A DNA stretch of 64,000 nt from RH-AL1 sp965277355 (GTDB lineage Bacteria; Pseudomonadota; Alphaproteobacteria; Rhizobiales; Beijerinckiaceae): contig CBDICN010000002.1 of assembly GCA_965277355.1 (NCBI GenBank), positions 1,674,001 to 1,738,000 of the forward strand, given 5' to 3'. The position numbers and the translations under genes were made by a program. The notes below the pieces were generated by a model. That model saw only the letters and a list, made by a program, of their open reading frames with translations. It was not told where the DNA came from and made no database searches. Shown here one piece after another: positions 44,303-53,126 of this stretch; position 1 is the stretch's first letter, and the number at the start of each line of letters is the position of its first letter.

Positions 44303-45847
44303 ATGAACGAGATGCCATTCAAGGCGAAGGCCAAAGGGACGGCGGTGGCGCCGCCCTGCCTCCTCGTGATCTTCGGCGCCTCCGGCGATCTCACCAAGCG
44401 TCTCTTGATGCCGGCCATCTACAACCTCGTCAATGAGGGGCTGCTCAACGAGGATTTCACCATCCTCGGCATCAACCGCGGCGATCCCGACCAGGAGACG
44501 TTCCGCACCAACCTCCTCAAATCGATGACCGAGATCGTCGAGTCCTCGGACGGAGAAGCCGGCCGCCACAAGGTCGAGGAAGTTCCGCAGTCCTGGCTGC
44601 GCGAGCGCATTCATCACCTGCGCGGCGACGTGACCGAAGAGGGCATGTTCATCGACCTCCGCCACAAGCTCGACGAGCTTCTGAAGGATCGAGCCCATAA
44701 GAACGCCGTCTTCTATCTCGCGACGGCGCCACAGTTCTTCGGCCCGATCGTGGAGGGGCTCGGCAAGGCCGGCCTCACGAAGAAGGGCGACGACCAGTTC
44801 CGCCGCATCATCATCGAGAAGCCGTTCGGCACCGACCTCAAGTCGGCGCGCGCGCTCGACGAGCAGATCCTCAGAATTGTCGACGAGGACCAGATCTTCC
44901 GCATCGACCATTTCCTCGGCAAGGAGACGGTGCAGAACATCATGGTGCTGCGCTTCGCGAACTTCATGTTCGAGCCGATCTGGAACCGCGATCACATCGA
45001 CCACATCCAGATCACCGCCGCGGAGACGGTCGGCGTGGAAACGCGCGGCAAGTTCTACGATCATACCGGCGCGCTGCGGGACATGGTGCCCAACCACATG
45101 TTCCAGCTGCTCGCGATGATGACGATGGAAGCGCCAAACTCGTTCGACGCCGATGCGGTCCGTGCCGAAAAAGCGAAAGTGATCGAGGCGATCCGCCGCC
45201 TGTCCCCTGAGGAGGCGGTGCGCAACGCGGTGCGCGGCCAATACGTCTTCGGTGAGGTCAAGGGTAGGCCGATGCAGGCCTACCGTCAGTCGCCCGACGT
45301 CGACCCGAAGAGCCGTACCGAGACCTACATCGCGCTGAAGTTGTGGATCGACAACTGGCGTTGGGCCGACGTGCCGTTCTACATCCGCACCGGCAAGGGG
45401 ATGACCGCGCGCAAGACCGAAATCGCGATCCAGTTCAAGAAGGCACCCGGCGTGCTGTTCAGGGACATCGACGAGGGCCATCTCTCATCCTCGAAGATGA
45501 TCTTTCGCATCCAGCCCGACGAGGGCATCCAGATGCAGTTTTCGGCCAAGCAGCCGGGCCGCAAGGTAAAGCTGTCCGACGTGAAGATGAACTTTCGCTA
45601 CTCTGACTATTTCAAGTCGGCGCCCTCGACCGGATACGAGACGCTGATCTACGACTGCCTTATCGGCGACGCGACGCTGTTCCAGCGCGCCGATAACGTC
45701 GAGGCGGGCTGGGAGGTGGTGCAGCCGGTGCTCGATGCCTGGGCGGCCGGGCATGACGCCGTGCACTGGTACGAGGCCGGGGGCGCGGGGCCGAAGGAGG
45801 CCGACGATCTGCTGGCACGCGACGGGCGCAGGTGGCTGCCGCTGTGA
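44303..45847 (+). CDS. zwf: glucose-6-phosphate 1-dehydrogenase
   Basis: This 514-residue enzyme oxidises glucose 6-phosphate to 6-phosphogluconolactone and is the entry to the oxidative branch. It has the nucleotide-binding IFGASGDLTKRLLMPA, the substrate and active-site block RIDHFLGKETVQN, and EKPFGTDLKSA and FYIRTGKGMTARKTEIAIQF. The length is normal. It overlaps the first HAD gene by 4 bases (GTGA), so lactone production is translationally linked to the genes that follow. Confidence 0.97.
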   Translation: MNEMPFKAKAKGTAVAPPCLLVIFGASGDLTKRLLMPAIYNLVNEGLLNEDFTILGINRGDPDQETFRTNLLKSMTEIVESSDGEAGRHKVEEVPQSWLRERIHHLRGDVTEEGMFIDLRHKLDELLKDRAHKNAVFYLATAPQFFGPIVEGLGKAGLTKKGDDQFRRIIIEKPFGTDLKSARALDEQILRIVDEDQIFRIDHFLGKETVQNIMVLRFANFMFEPIWNRDHIDHIQITAAETVGVETRGKFYDHTGALRDMVPNHMFQLLAMMTMEAPNSFDADAVRAEKAKVIEAIRRLSPEEAVRNAVRGQYVFGEVKGRPMQAYRQSPDVDPKSRTETYIALKLWIDNWRWADVPFYIRTGKGMTARKTEIAIQFKKAPGVLFRDIDEGHLSSSKMIFRIQPDEGIQMQFSAKQPGRKVKLSDVKMNFRYSDYFKSAPSTGYETLIYDCLIGDATLFQRADNVEAGWEVVQPVLDAWAAGHDAVHWYEAGGAGPKEADDLLARDGRRWLPL

Positions 45848-46674
45848 GCGAGCGGATCGCGTTGCTCGTTTCCGACGTCGATGGCACCCTGGTCACGGCT
45901 GACAAGCGGCTGACCGACGAGAACATCCAAGCCGCCGCCGACCTCGCTCGCGCCGGCGTGCGCTTATCGCTCGTCTCGAGTAGGCCGCCCGTCGGCTTCG
46001 CGATGCTAACGGAGCCGCTCGCCTTGAAGGCGCCGCTGGGCGCCTTCAACGGCGGCGCGATCGTGAACCCCGATCTGAGTGTGATCGAGGAGGTTCGGGT
46101 TCCGGCTGACGCGGCGCGCCTCGCTATCGCGACCTTCGTGGAGTACGGCGTCGATGCCTGGCTGTTCACCAGCGCCGCCTGGTTCGTCACCGACATCGAC
46201 GGCGCCTACGTGCCGAAAGAGCGCAACACGATCCGGCACGACCCGACGCTGGTGGCGTCCTTCGAGCCTTGGCTCGACGAGGCGGGCAAGCTCGTCGGAT
46301 CGAGCAGGGATTTCGCCGCGCTCGCTTGCTGCGAGGCCGCGCTGCAAGCCCGGCTCGGCAGCCGGGCCGAGGCGAAGAGATCGCAGACGTACTACCTCGA
46401 CGTGACTCCAGCCGGCTCCGACAAGGGTTCGGCCGTCCGCAAGATCGCCGCGGTGCTCGGCGTGCCGATCGGCGAGGTTGCCGTCATCGGCGACATGGCG
46501 AACGATATCGCGATGTTCGACGTTGCTCCCCACCGCATCGCGATGGGCAATGCGATCGAGCAGCTGAAGCGGAGGGCGACGTTCGTGACCCGCGGCAACG
46601 AGGAGAGCGGCTTCGCGGCCGCCGTCGCGCGCTACGTCCTGCCGCGTTCGCCGATCCCCACGTCGGAGCGATGA
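45844..46674 (+). CDS. HAD-superfamily sugar-phosphatase-like hydrolase (Cof/IIB type), copy 1
   Basis: The 276-residue phosphatase-like protein has motif I LLVSDVDGTLVT (nucleophile and acid Asp), motif II LSLVSSRPP, and motifs III/IV KGSAVRKIAAVLG and VIGDMANDIAMF. The cap lies between residues of about 85 and 190, the IIB arrangement. The GTG start at 45844 overlaps the zwf stop. The next gene is a second HAD of identical length with the same motifs, so the pair arose by tandem duplication. Substrates of Cof-type enzymes are sugar phosphates or cofactors; the position suggests a pentose-phosphate intermediate. Confidence 0.82.
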   Translation: MSERIALLVSDVDGTLVTADKRLTDENIQAAADLARAGVRLSLVSSRPPVGFAMLTEPLALKAPLGAFNGGAIVNPDLSVIEEVRVPADAARLAIATFVEYGVDAWLFTSAAWFVTDIDGAYVPKERNTIRHDPTLVASFEPWLDEAGKLVGSSRDFAALACCEAALQARLGSRAEAKRSQTYYLDVTPAGSDKGSAVRKIAAVLGVPIGEVAVIGDMANDIAMFDVAPHRIAMGNAIEQLKRRATFVTRGNEESGFAAAVARYVLPRSPIPTSER

Positions 46675-47501
46675 GCATGGGCCGCAAGCCGGGCAAGATC
46701 TCGCTCCTCCTCGCGGACGTGGACGGCACGCTGGTCACCCACGAGAAGGTGCTCACCGAGCGCGCCAAGAAAGCGGTCGTCGACCTCAAGGCCGCCGGCA
46801 TCCGTTTCGCAATCACCAGCGGTCGCCCTCCGAAGGGCATGGAGATGGTGATCAAGCCGCTGGCTCTCGATACGCCGGTAGCGGGCTTTAACGGCGGCCT
46901 TTTCACCAAGCCCGACTTGACGCCGATCGAGGAGCGCATAGTGCCCGGAGACGTCGCCCGCGCGGTGATCGCGATGATCCTCGACGAGGGACTCGACGCA
47001 TGGCTGTATGTGGGCAACGAGTGGCTGGTGCACAAGCAGGATGCGCCGCACGTCGCGCGCGAGCAGAAGACCGTTCAGTTCGCGCCTATCGTTACCAACG
47101 ACTTCGGCGACAAGGTCGAGAAGGCCGTTAAGATCGTCGGGGTGAGCGACGATCGCGACCTGATCGTCAAATGCGCCAAGGACGTCCGCAAGCGTTTCGG
47201 CGACAAGGTCTCGGCCGCGCTGTCACAGCCCTACTACCTCGACGTGACGCATCCCGCCGCTAACAAGGGTGCGGTGGTCGAGGAATTGAGCAAGCGTTTG
47301 GAGATCCCCGCTTCCGAGATCGCCACGATCGGCGACATGGCGAATGACGTAACGATGTTCGTCAAGGGCGGCTTCTCGATCGCGATGGGCAACGCCGACG
47401 ACGAGGTGAAGGGCGCCGCCGATGCCGTCACCGCCGATTGCGACAACGAAGGTTTCGCCGAAGCCGTCGAGACGTTCATCCTACCTCACGCGAAAGGCTG
47501 A
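46671..47501 (+). CDS. HAD-superfamily sugar-phosphatase-like hydrolase (Cof/IIB type), copy 2
   Basis: The 276-residue paralogue of the preceding gene has motif I LLLADVDGTLVTHEK, motif II FAITSGRPPKGME, and KGAVVEELSKRL with TIGDMANDVTMF near the C-terminus. The two share YYLDVT and GDMANDxxMF, but the caps differ clearly. The start overlaps the first HAD stop as ATGA, and pgl begins 6 bases after its stop, so all three are co-translated. Different caps imply different substrates; none can be named from sequence. Confidence 0.82.
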   Translation: MSMGRKPGKISLLLADVDGTLVTHEKVLTERAKKAVVDLKAAGIRFAITSGRPPKGMEMVIKPLALDTPVAGFNGGLFTKPDLTPIEERIVPGDVARAVIAMILDEGLDAWLYVGNEWLVHKQDAPHVAREQKTVQFAPIVTNDFGDKVEKAVKIVGVSDDRDLIVKCAKDVRKRFGDKVSAALSQPYYLDVTHPAANKGAVVEELSKRLEIPASEIATIGDMANDVTMFVKGGFSIAMGNADDEVKGAADAVTADCDNEGFAEAVETFILPHAKG

Positions 47502-47507
47502 TGCGCG

Positions 47508-48230
47508 ATGACGACCCCCAGCCTTGACGTGAGCCCGGACGCTGATTCCCTGGCGTTTCGGCTCGCCGATTGGCTCGTGGAGCGCATCGCGGCAACGACC
47601 GGGAAGTTCGCCTTAAACCTGTCGGGCGGCTCGACCCCGAAGCGGCTCTACTCACTGCTCTCGAGCGAAATATACCGCCGCAAGATCGATTGGGAGCGCG
47701 TTCACATCTTCTACGGCGACGAGCGCTTCGTGCCGTACGACCATCCCGACAGCAACTACAAGATGACGCACGACACCCTGCTCTCAAAGGTGCCGATCCC
47801 GAACGAAAATGTCTGTCCCGTGCGAACCGACCTGCCGACGCCAGCCGATGCGGCCGCCGCCTACGAGAAGACCCTGAAGAGCTACTACGGTAAGGACACA
47901 CTCGATATCCAGCGGCCGTTGTTCGCGGTCACGCTCTTGGGAGTCGGCGAGGATGGACATACCGCCTCTCTATTTCCCCACAGCGAGGCGCTTAACGAGC
48001 GCACGCTCTGGGTCACAGCAGTGGTGGGGTCGAAGCCTGAACCGCGTATTACGTTGACCTATCCTGTCCTGGAATCGAGTGCCGCGACAATCTTTCTCGT
48101 CGTCGGACCCGGAAAGCGGGACATTCTTAAGCGACTTCTCTCCCACGACAAACGGCTGCCAGCCTCCAAGCTAAATCCGCAGGGAAAGTTCATTGTCTTC
48201 TGCGACAAGGCTGCCAACGGCGACATCTAA
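47508..48230 (+). CDS. pgl: 6-phosphogluconolactonase
   Basis: DevB-type lactonase of 240 residues, hydrolysing 6-phosphogluconolactone. Motifs are LNLSGGSTPKRLYSLL, VHIFYGDERFVPYDHPDSNY, and LLGVGEDGHTASLFPHS. It is the last gene of the tkt-to-pgl operon. A convergent small membrane protein gene ends 31 bp beyond. Confidence 0.95.
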   Translation: MTTPSLDVSPDADSLAFRLADWLVERIAATTGKFALNLSGGSTPKRLYSLLSSEIYRRKIDWERVHIFYGDERFVPYDHPDSNYKMTHDTLLSKVPIPNENVCPVRTDLPTPADAAAAYEKTLKSYYGKDTLDIQRPLFAVTLLGVGEDGHTASLFPHSEALNERTLWVTAVVGSKPEPRITLTYPVLESSAATIFLVVGPGKRDILKRLLSHDKRLPASKLNPQGKFIVFCDKAANGDI

Positions 48231-48261
48231 AACGGTTCGAGGCGAGGCCAGCGGGGGGAAG

Positions 48262-48459
48262 CTACAACGGTCCCGTGCTTCTCTTGAACTTGGCCTCGGT
48301 CTTCGCCTCGTAACGCGCCGGGTTGGCGTACTGCTCCTTCACCGCCGCCTCGCGAACGGGATCGTTGGCTTTGTTGCGCCTCGTGCCCTGCATAACGCCG
48401 TAGACCATCGCCAGCAGGAGGACCAAGGCTCCGACGGCGAAGCCGATTTCAATTGCCAT
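48262..48459 (-). CDS. small single-span membrane protein
   Basis: The 65-residue product has one N-terminal membrane helix (EIGFAVGALVLLLAMVYGVM) followed by a basic and polar tail (TRRNKANDPVREAAVKEQY to KRSTGPL). A ggag ribosome site lies before ATG 48459. Codon use and the polar, helical tail look real. It resembles small hypothetical proteins commonly seen in rhizobial genomes; no function is known. It diverges from the thioredoxin-like gene. Confidence 0.65.
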   Translation of the reverse strand: MAIEIGFAVGALVLLLAMVYGVMQGTRRNKANDPVREAAVKEQYANPARYEAKTEAKFKRSTGPL

Positions 48460-48591
48460 ATCCACTCCGATAAGATGCCGATCGAACCAGGGCGGCGGGG
48501 CCGGGGTTCCTGAGACACTTTCGACACCGTTGCGCTGGCGCGCGCCTCGACCCATCTTCGCTGCGACGGAACACGGTAGGAATCGAGCACG

Positions 48592-49488
48592 ATGGTGGAT
48601 TTGGTAGGACAGCCGAGTAGCGCGGCGGCGGTCAAGGCGACGACGACGGCCGGCTTCTCGGCCGACGTGATCGCCGAATCGTCGCGCCAGCCGGTCCTCG
48701 TGCATTTTCTCTCCGCGCGCAACGAGGCCTGTCGTCAACTGCAGATTCTGCTCGAGCGCGCCGTCAAGGTGGCCGCCGGCAAGATCAAGCTTGTCACCAT
48801 GGACATCGACGCGCAGCCGCAGATTGCCGCTCGCCTCGGCATCCGCGCCGTGCCGGCGGTCTACGCCTTCCAGCGCGGCCAGCCGGTCGACGGTTTCGCC
48901 GGGCCGCTCTCCGAGGCGCAGGTCAAGAACTTCGTCGGCAGGCTTGTCGGGCCGCTCGATGACGGCACCGACGACGCGATCGCCGAGGCCGACGCCGCTC
49001 TCGCGGCGGGCGATACCGACACCGCCGCCTCGATCTACGCTTCCGTGATCGAACAAAATTCCGAGCACGTCCAAGCGGCCGCCGGCTTGGCGCGTGCGCT
49101 GGTGGCGATGGGTCAGCTCGATGGCGCGCGTGACCTTCTCGCGGAGCTGCCACCCTCGACCAAGAGCGATCCGGCCGTTGCCGCCGCTCAGGCCGCTATC
49201 GAGGTCGCGGACCAGGCGAACGCAGTCGGCGAGCTTACTGATCTGTTGCGCCGGGTCGATGCCGAACCGGATAATCACCAGGCCCGCTTCGACCTCGCTC
49301 TCGGCCTCAACGGCAAAGGGCGGCGCGAGGAGGCGGCCGACGCCCTGCTCACCATCATGCAACGCGATCGCGCTTGGAACGATGGCGGCGCGCGCAAGCA
49401 GTTGCTTCAGCTGTTCGAGGCCTGGGGCCTGATGGACCCGGTGACGCTGGCGGCTCGCAGAAAGCTTTCGACCCTCCTTTTTTCATGA
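48592..49488 (+). CDS. cnoX: thioredoxin-fold/TPR co-chaperone, CnoX (YbbN)-like
   Basis: The 298-residue protein has an N-terminal thioredoxin fold (about 20-125) and a C-terminal helical TPR-like region (about 128-290), the CnoX layout. The catalytic CGPC is replaced by SARNEACRQL, so it has one Cys and no redox CxxC; cis-proline survives in GIRAVPAVYAF. CnoX proteins hold unfolding proteins and pass them to DnaK or GroEL, and many lack the CxxC. It is followed 34 bp later by the LON-domain and Trm112-like genes, probably as one operon. Confidence 0.85.
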   Translation: MVDLVGQPSSAAAVKATTTAGFSADVIAESSRQPVLVHFLSARNEACRQLQILLERAVKVAAGKIKLVTMDIDAQPQIAARLGIRAVPAVYAFQRGQPVDGFAGPLSEAQVKNFVGRLVGPLDDGTDDAIAEADAALAAGDTDTAASIYASVIEQNSEHVQAAAGLARALVAMGQLDGARDLLAELPPSTKSDPAVAAAQAAIEVADQANAVGELTDLLRRVDAEPDNHQARFDLALGLNGKGRREEAADALLTIMQRDRAWNDGGARKQLLQLFEAWGLMDPVTLAARRKLSTLLFS

Positions 49489-49522
49489 CAAAGCGCCTGA
49501 TCGCGGGCGCAAGGATTGCTCG

Positions 49523-50191
49523 ATGTCGACATACTCAAGCGCCAACGGACCGGCCGATATGCCGGGCGTTTTGCCGGTCTTCCCGCTCTCGGGTGCCCTT
49601 TTGTTGCCGCGCGGCCAACTCCCGCTCAACGTCTTCGAGCCGCGTTACGTCGCGATGATCGACGACGCCCTGAAGGGTCACCGCATGATCGGCATCATCC
49701 AGCCCGATCCGGAGGCCGAGGACGTGCGGTCCGCGCCCCCGCTTTTGAAGGTCGGCTGCGCCGGGCGGATCACCCAGTTTGCCGAGTCCGGCGACGGACG
49801 CTACATCGTCACGCTGACCGGCGTATCGCGTTTTACTTTGTTTGAAGAGGTGACCGCGATGACGCCGTACCGGCTGTGCCGGATCGACGTCTCGCCATTC
49901 ATCGCGGATTTCAAGCCGCGCGCCGGCGAGGAGCAGGTTGATCGCGACGGCGTCCTCAAGGCGCTGCGCGATTTCGCCGACGAGAACAATCTGCAAATCG
50001 ACTGGGACAGCATCAACCAGGCGCCCAACGAGGCTCTCGTCAACGCGCTGTCGATGATGAGCCCGTTCGGCCCGCGCGAGAAGCAGGCGCTGCTCGAGGC
50101 GACCGATCTCAGAGGCCGCGCCGAGGTGCTCGTCGCGATCACCGAGGTCGAGCTGGCACGCGGGCGCAGCCAACCACGGGTGCTGCAGTAA
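49523..50191 (+). CDS. LON substrate-binding domain protein
   Basis: The 222-residue stand-alone LON N-terminal-type domain has PVFPLSGALLLPRGQLPLNVFEPRY at the start, GRITQFAESGDGRYIVTLTGVSRF in the middle and a helical C-terminus. The ATPase and protease parts of Lon are absent, as usual for this family. Placement after the CnoX-like gene hints at protein quality control. The start ATG at 49523 is well placed, and the stop is one base before the next ATG. Confidence 0.88.
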   Translation: MSTYSSANGPADMPGVLPVFPLSGALLLPRGQLPLNVFEPRYVAMIDDALKGHRMIGIIQPDPEAEDVRSAPPLLKVGCAGRITQFAESGDGRYIVTLTGVSRFTLFEEVTAMTPYRLCRIDVSPFIADFKPRAGEEQVDRDGVLKALRDFADENNLQIDWDSINQAPNEALVNALSMMSPFGPREKQALLEATDLRGRAEVLVAITEVELARGRSQPRVLQ

Positions 50192-50192
50192 C

Positions 50193-50414
50193 ATGGAGGC
50201 CGGAAAGCCTCCGGTGACCCCGGGCGAGGTGAACGAGCCGACCGCCATCGACCCCCGACTGCTCGAAATTTTGGTCTGCCCATTGACCAAGACGGCGCTC
50301 GAGTATGACGTCCATGCGCAGGAGCTGATCTCGCGCGCGGCGCGCCTCGCTTATCCCATTCGCGACGGCATCCCGATCATGCTCCCGGAAGAGGCGCGTC
50401 CGATCGAAAGCTGA
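50193..50414 (+). CDS. Trm112-like small zinc-ribbon-type protein
   Basis: The 73-residue product has the family core DPRLLEILVCPLTKTALEYD and LAYPIRDGIPIMLPEEAR. Eukaryotic Trm112 activates methyltransferases; bacterial members (YcaR type) are small and of uncertain role. Only one Cys remains in the metal-site region (VCPLTK), so zinc binding is unlikely. It starts one base after the LON-domain gene and is convergent with the histidine kinase. Confidence 0.85.
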   Translation: MEAGKPPVTPGEVNEPTAIDPRLLEILVCPLTKTALEYDVHAQELISRAARLAYPIRDGIPIMLPEEARPIES

Positions 50415-50429
50415 CAGGGGCGCCAAAGA

Positions 50430-51800
50430 TCAAACCGGGATGCGCAGCGTCGCCCTCAGGCCGCCGAGAGGACTGTCCGCCAACGTGATGTCTCCGCCGT
50501 GGGATCGTGCGATGTCGCGGGCGATCGAAAGGCCGAGCCCAGTGCCGCCGGCATCCTGGTTGCGAGCTTGATCCAGGCGAACGAAGGGCCGGAACACGTC
50601 GACCCGATGTTCGAACGGGATGCCGGGTCCGTCGTCGTCGATATGCATCGTCAGAAAGCGGTTCTCGCGCGCGCCCTCGATCGCGACAGTGCTGCCGTGG
50701 CGCTTGGCATTCGCGACGAGATTGCCGATGCAGCGCCTGAAGGCGTCCGGCCGTACCCGAACCGCGCTATCCCCAGCGAAGTTCAGCCTGAGCAGGCTAC
50801 CGTGGCGCTCAAAGTCGGCGCGCACGTCGTCGAGGAACTCGCGCATGTCGACGGGCACCGCCGGCTCGCCGGCGTCGCCGCGCGCGAAAGCAAGATAGCC
50901 CTCCAGCATGCGCTGCATTTCCTCGACATCCTTTTTCATCTCGTCGGAATCCTCGCTCCCGTCCATGAGGGCGAGAGAAAGCTTGAACCGCGTGATCACG
51001 GTGCGCAGGTCGTGGCTGACGCCGTTGAGCATTGCGGTGCGCTGCTCAACGGCGCGCTCGATGCGCCGCTTCATCGCGATGAAGGCATAGCCGGCTTGGC
51101 GCACCTCGCGCGCGCCGCGCGGCCGGAAGTCGATCTCGCGGCCCTTGCCGAACGCCTCCGCCGCCCTCGACAGGCGCAGGATCGGACGGATCTGCGTGCG
51201 CAGGAAAGCGATCGCCACCACGATGAGTACGAACGAGGTACCAACCATCCACAGGATGAAGATGTAGGAATTCGAGGCGTAGGCGGCGCTGCGGTGCGCG
51301 ACGGCACGCAGGATCGCGTGCGGCAGCTCGATGCGGATTTCGATGAGGTTCGAGCGCCCGACCGTGTCGAGCCAGAACGGGCGGCCGATCTGCTTGCGGA
51401 TCTCGTTCGAGAGTGCGCCGTCGACGATCGAGAAGAACGGCTTCGGCAACGTCGGAGGCAGCGGTCCCTTGGGCAGGAACTCGACGTCGATCTTCATCCG
51501 GTCCGCCGCGATCCGGGTCAACGTTTCGAGTTCCGCGTCCTGCGGGTAGGACTCGTAGATGTCGATGATCGCGGAGAGGTCCTGCGTCAGCACCGTCGAC
51601 AGCCGATTGGTGACGAGCGCCCAGTGCCGCTCCAGGAAGATGAAGGTGAGCACGCTTTGCAGGATCACCATCGGCAGGATGACGATGAGGATCGAGCGGG
51701 CGTAGAGCCCCTTTGGCATGAGAAAGCCGAGGCGTCTGCCGATCTCGCGCCAGGCGAACCGGGGGGCCAAGCGAAACCAAGGCTGGGCTACGAGGCTCAT
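50430..51800 (-). CDS. membrane sensor histidine kinase, EnvZ-like
   Basis: The protein has about 456 residues. TM1 (SILIVILPMVILQSVLTFIFL) and TM2 (FILWMVGTSFVLIVVAIAFL) flank a periplasmic domain of about 140 residues; a HAMP follows (RTQIRPILRLSRAAEAFGKG), then the H-box MLNGVSHDLRTVITRFKLSL, N-box NLVANAKRHG, and G-boxes DDDGPGIP and GTGLGLSIARDIARSHGG. The H-box has VITR where LTR is common, close to EnvZ types. The partner is the OmpR-type regulator upstream on the same strand, 333 bp away. The signal is unknown. Confidence 0.9.
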   Translation of the reverse strand: MSLVAQPWFRLAPRFAWREIGRRLGFLMPKGLYARSILIVILPMVILQSVLTFIFLERHWALVTNRLSTVLTQDLSAIIDIYESYPQDAELETLTRIAADRMKIDVEFLPKGPLPPTLPKPFFSIVDGALSNEIRKQIGRPFWLDTVGRSNLIEIRIELPHAILRAVAHRSAAYASNSYIFILWMVGTSFVLIVVAIAFLRTQIRPILRLSRAAEAFGKGREIDFRPRGAREVRQAGYAFIAMKRRIERAVEQRTAMLNGVSHDLRTVITRFKLSLALMDGSEDSDEMKKDVEEMQRMLEGYLAFARGDAGEPAVPVDMREFLDDVRADFERHGSLLRLNFAGDSAVRVRPDAFRRCIGNLVANAKRHGSTVAIEGARENRFLTMHIDDDGPGIPFEHRVDVFRPFVRLDQARNQDAGGTGLGLSIARDIARSHGGDITLADSPLGGLRATLRIPV

Positions 51801-52133
51801 GGGGACACTGCGTTGGACGATAAGATCTGTCGGATGTTTTCGCGTCAGCAATCTTCTTGCGGTATATGCACCAACGGGAACGACAATCCTATCAGCGGAC
51901 CAAAAGAGCTTAACCCTTCCCGACCAAGACAGACGCGGACGCAAAGGCTTTCGTCAGTCATGCCAACCTGTGGGAATCGACGCTGAGGATCGCCTCGGCA
52001 CGCGAGTGAAACTCGACCTGGAAAGCGGCTTCGCGGAGCTTTTTGAATACCGAAGGGTGTCTGCCCTGAAAATCTAATTAAATCCGCATCGTGGGGTGGA
52101 ACGCGCCCAAGTCGCGGACATTTGCGGCTCGCC
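51801..52133. other. 333-bp gap between response regulator and kinase genes
   Basis: No credible gene was found. Short readings exist on both strands (for example a minus-strand one containing HPSVFKKLREAAFQVEFHSRA from about 52060), but none has a start, ribosome site or clear family, so a decayed gene insertion between the two partner genes is possible. The kinase probably has its own promoter here. Confidence 0.4.
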
Positions 52134-52862
52134 CTACCGATCCACCAGCAGCCGATAGCCCACTCCTCGCACGGTCTGCAGGAACAGCGGATTGGCCGAG
52201 TCGACCTCGATCTTGCGGCGCAAGCGGTTGACCTGCACGTCGATGGTGCGCTCGTTGCCGGGGGCGCCCGGGCCGGCCAGCACGTCGCGTGACACCGTTG
52301 CGCCTGGCGCGGTGGCCAGAAGCCGCAGCATCTCGCGCTCGCGGTCGGTGATGCGGGTCACCTCGCCGTTCTCGCGCAGCTCGCCACGTTCGAGATCGAA
52401 GGCAAAAGGTCCGAACTGCACTTGCGCGGGTACGCCGGCATCTGCCGGGGGCTTGGCTCGGCGCAGGATCGAGCCGATCCGCAGCGACAGCTCGCGCGGC
52501 TCGAACGGCTTGCCGAGGTAATCGTCGACGCCAATCTCAAAGCCGAGCACCCGTTCCTCGAACTCCGTTTTAGCGGTGAGCATCAGGATCGGCACCTGCG
52601 CGATCGCGCCGGTATCGCCGCGCACGCGGCTCGCGAAAGAGAAGCCGTCCTCGCCGGGCATCATCACGTCGAGCACGATGAGGTCGAAGGCGATGTTGCG
52701 CAGCGCCGTCGTCGCCTCGGCGGCGCTGCCGGCGGTGGTGACGCGATAGCCTTCGGCGACAAGGTAGCGGCGTAGAAGCTCGCGGATACGGCGGTCGTCG
52801 TCGACGATGAGCAGGTGAGCCGCATTATCGGCCGGCACACCGGTGGCGGAAGCGTCTGGCAT
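52134..52862 (-). CDS. OmpR-family response regulator
   Basis: The 242-residue regulator has a receiver domain (about 12-128) with the acidic pair DDDRRIREL, phospho-acceptor Asp in IVLDVMMPGEDGF, Thr in ILMLTAKTEFEERV and Lys in DDYLGKPFEPREL. The C-terminal winged helix (about 145-240) ends with RTIDVQVNRLRRKIE and VRGVGYRLLVDR. It is the partner of the downstream EnvZ-like kinase. The ATG at 52862 is followed by MPDASATGVPADN, so the receiver starts at about residue 15. Confidence 0.94.
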   Translation of the reverse strand: MPDASATGVPADNAAHLLIVDDDRRIRELLRRYLVAEGYRVTTAGSAAEATTALRNIAFDLIVLDVMMPGEDGFSFASRVRGDTGAIAQVPILMLTAKTEFEERVLGFEIGVDDYLGKPFEPRELSLRIGSILRRAKPPADAGVPAQVQFGPFAFDLERGELRENGEVTRITDREREMLRLLATAPGATVSRDVLAGPGAPGNERTIDVQVNRLRRKIEVDSANPLFLQTVRGVGYRLLVDR

Positions 52863-52879
52863 GGAAGCGTGTCAAATCC

Positions 52880-53058
52880 CGTGGATCGGACCAGGTATTG
52901 CACGACGAGCTTGTCGGCGCTCATGAGTATCGCTCTCTCCGTGATGGCTTGCGCTACCAACATCCGGTCGAATGGATCTTTGTGGAGCGGAGCAGCTGTC
53001 CCATCTCGGAGGCGTGGCCGACCAAGATCGTGATCTCCTGGAATCCGAAGTCGATCAA
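52880..53058 (-). pseudogene. PIN-domain (VapC-type) toxin remnant
   Basis: Two pieces in different frames read as the C-terminal half of a PIN toxin: LIDFGFQEITILVGHASEMGQL, then after a frame change PLHKDPFDRMLVAQAITERAILMSADKLVVQY. KDPFDRMLVAQA and the SADK block are the conserved late PIN motifs. The N-terminal acidic residues, start codon and antitoxin gene are missing, so it is a dead fragment in the 264-bp gap between the response regulator and MarR genes. Confidence 0.65.
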
Positions 53059-53126
53059 GCCGTGTCGAAATTGGGCCGTTCGACCTTGAAGTCGGACCGG
53101 CCGTGGCCGCGCTTGATAACAACCTT

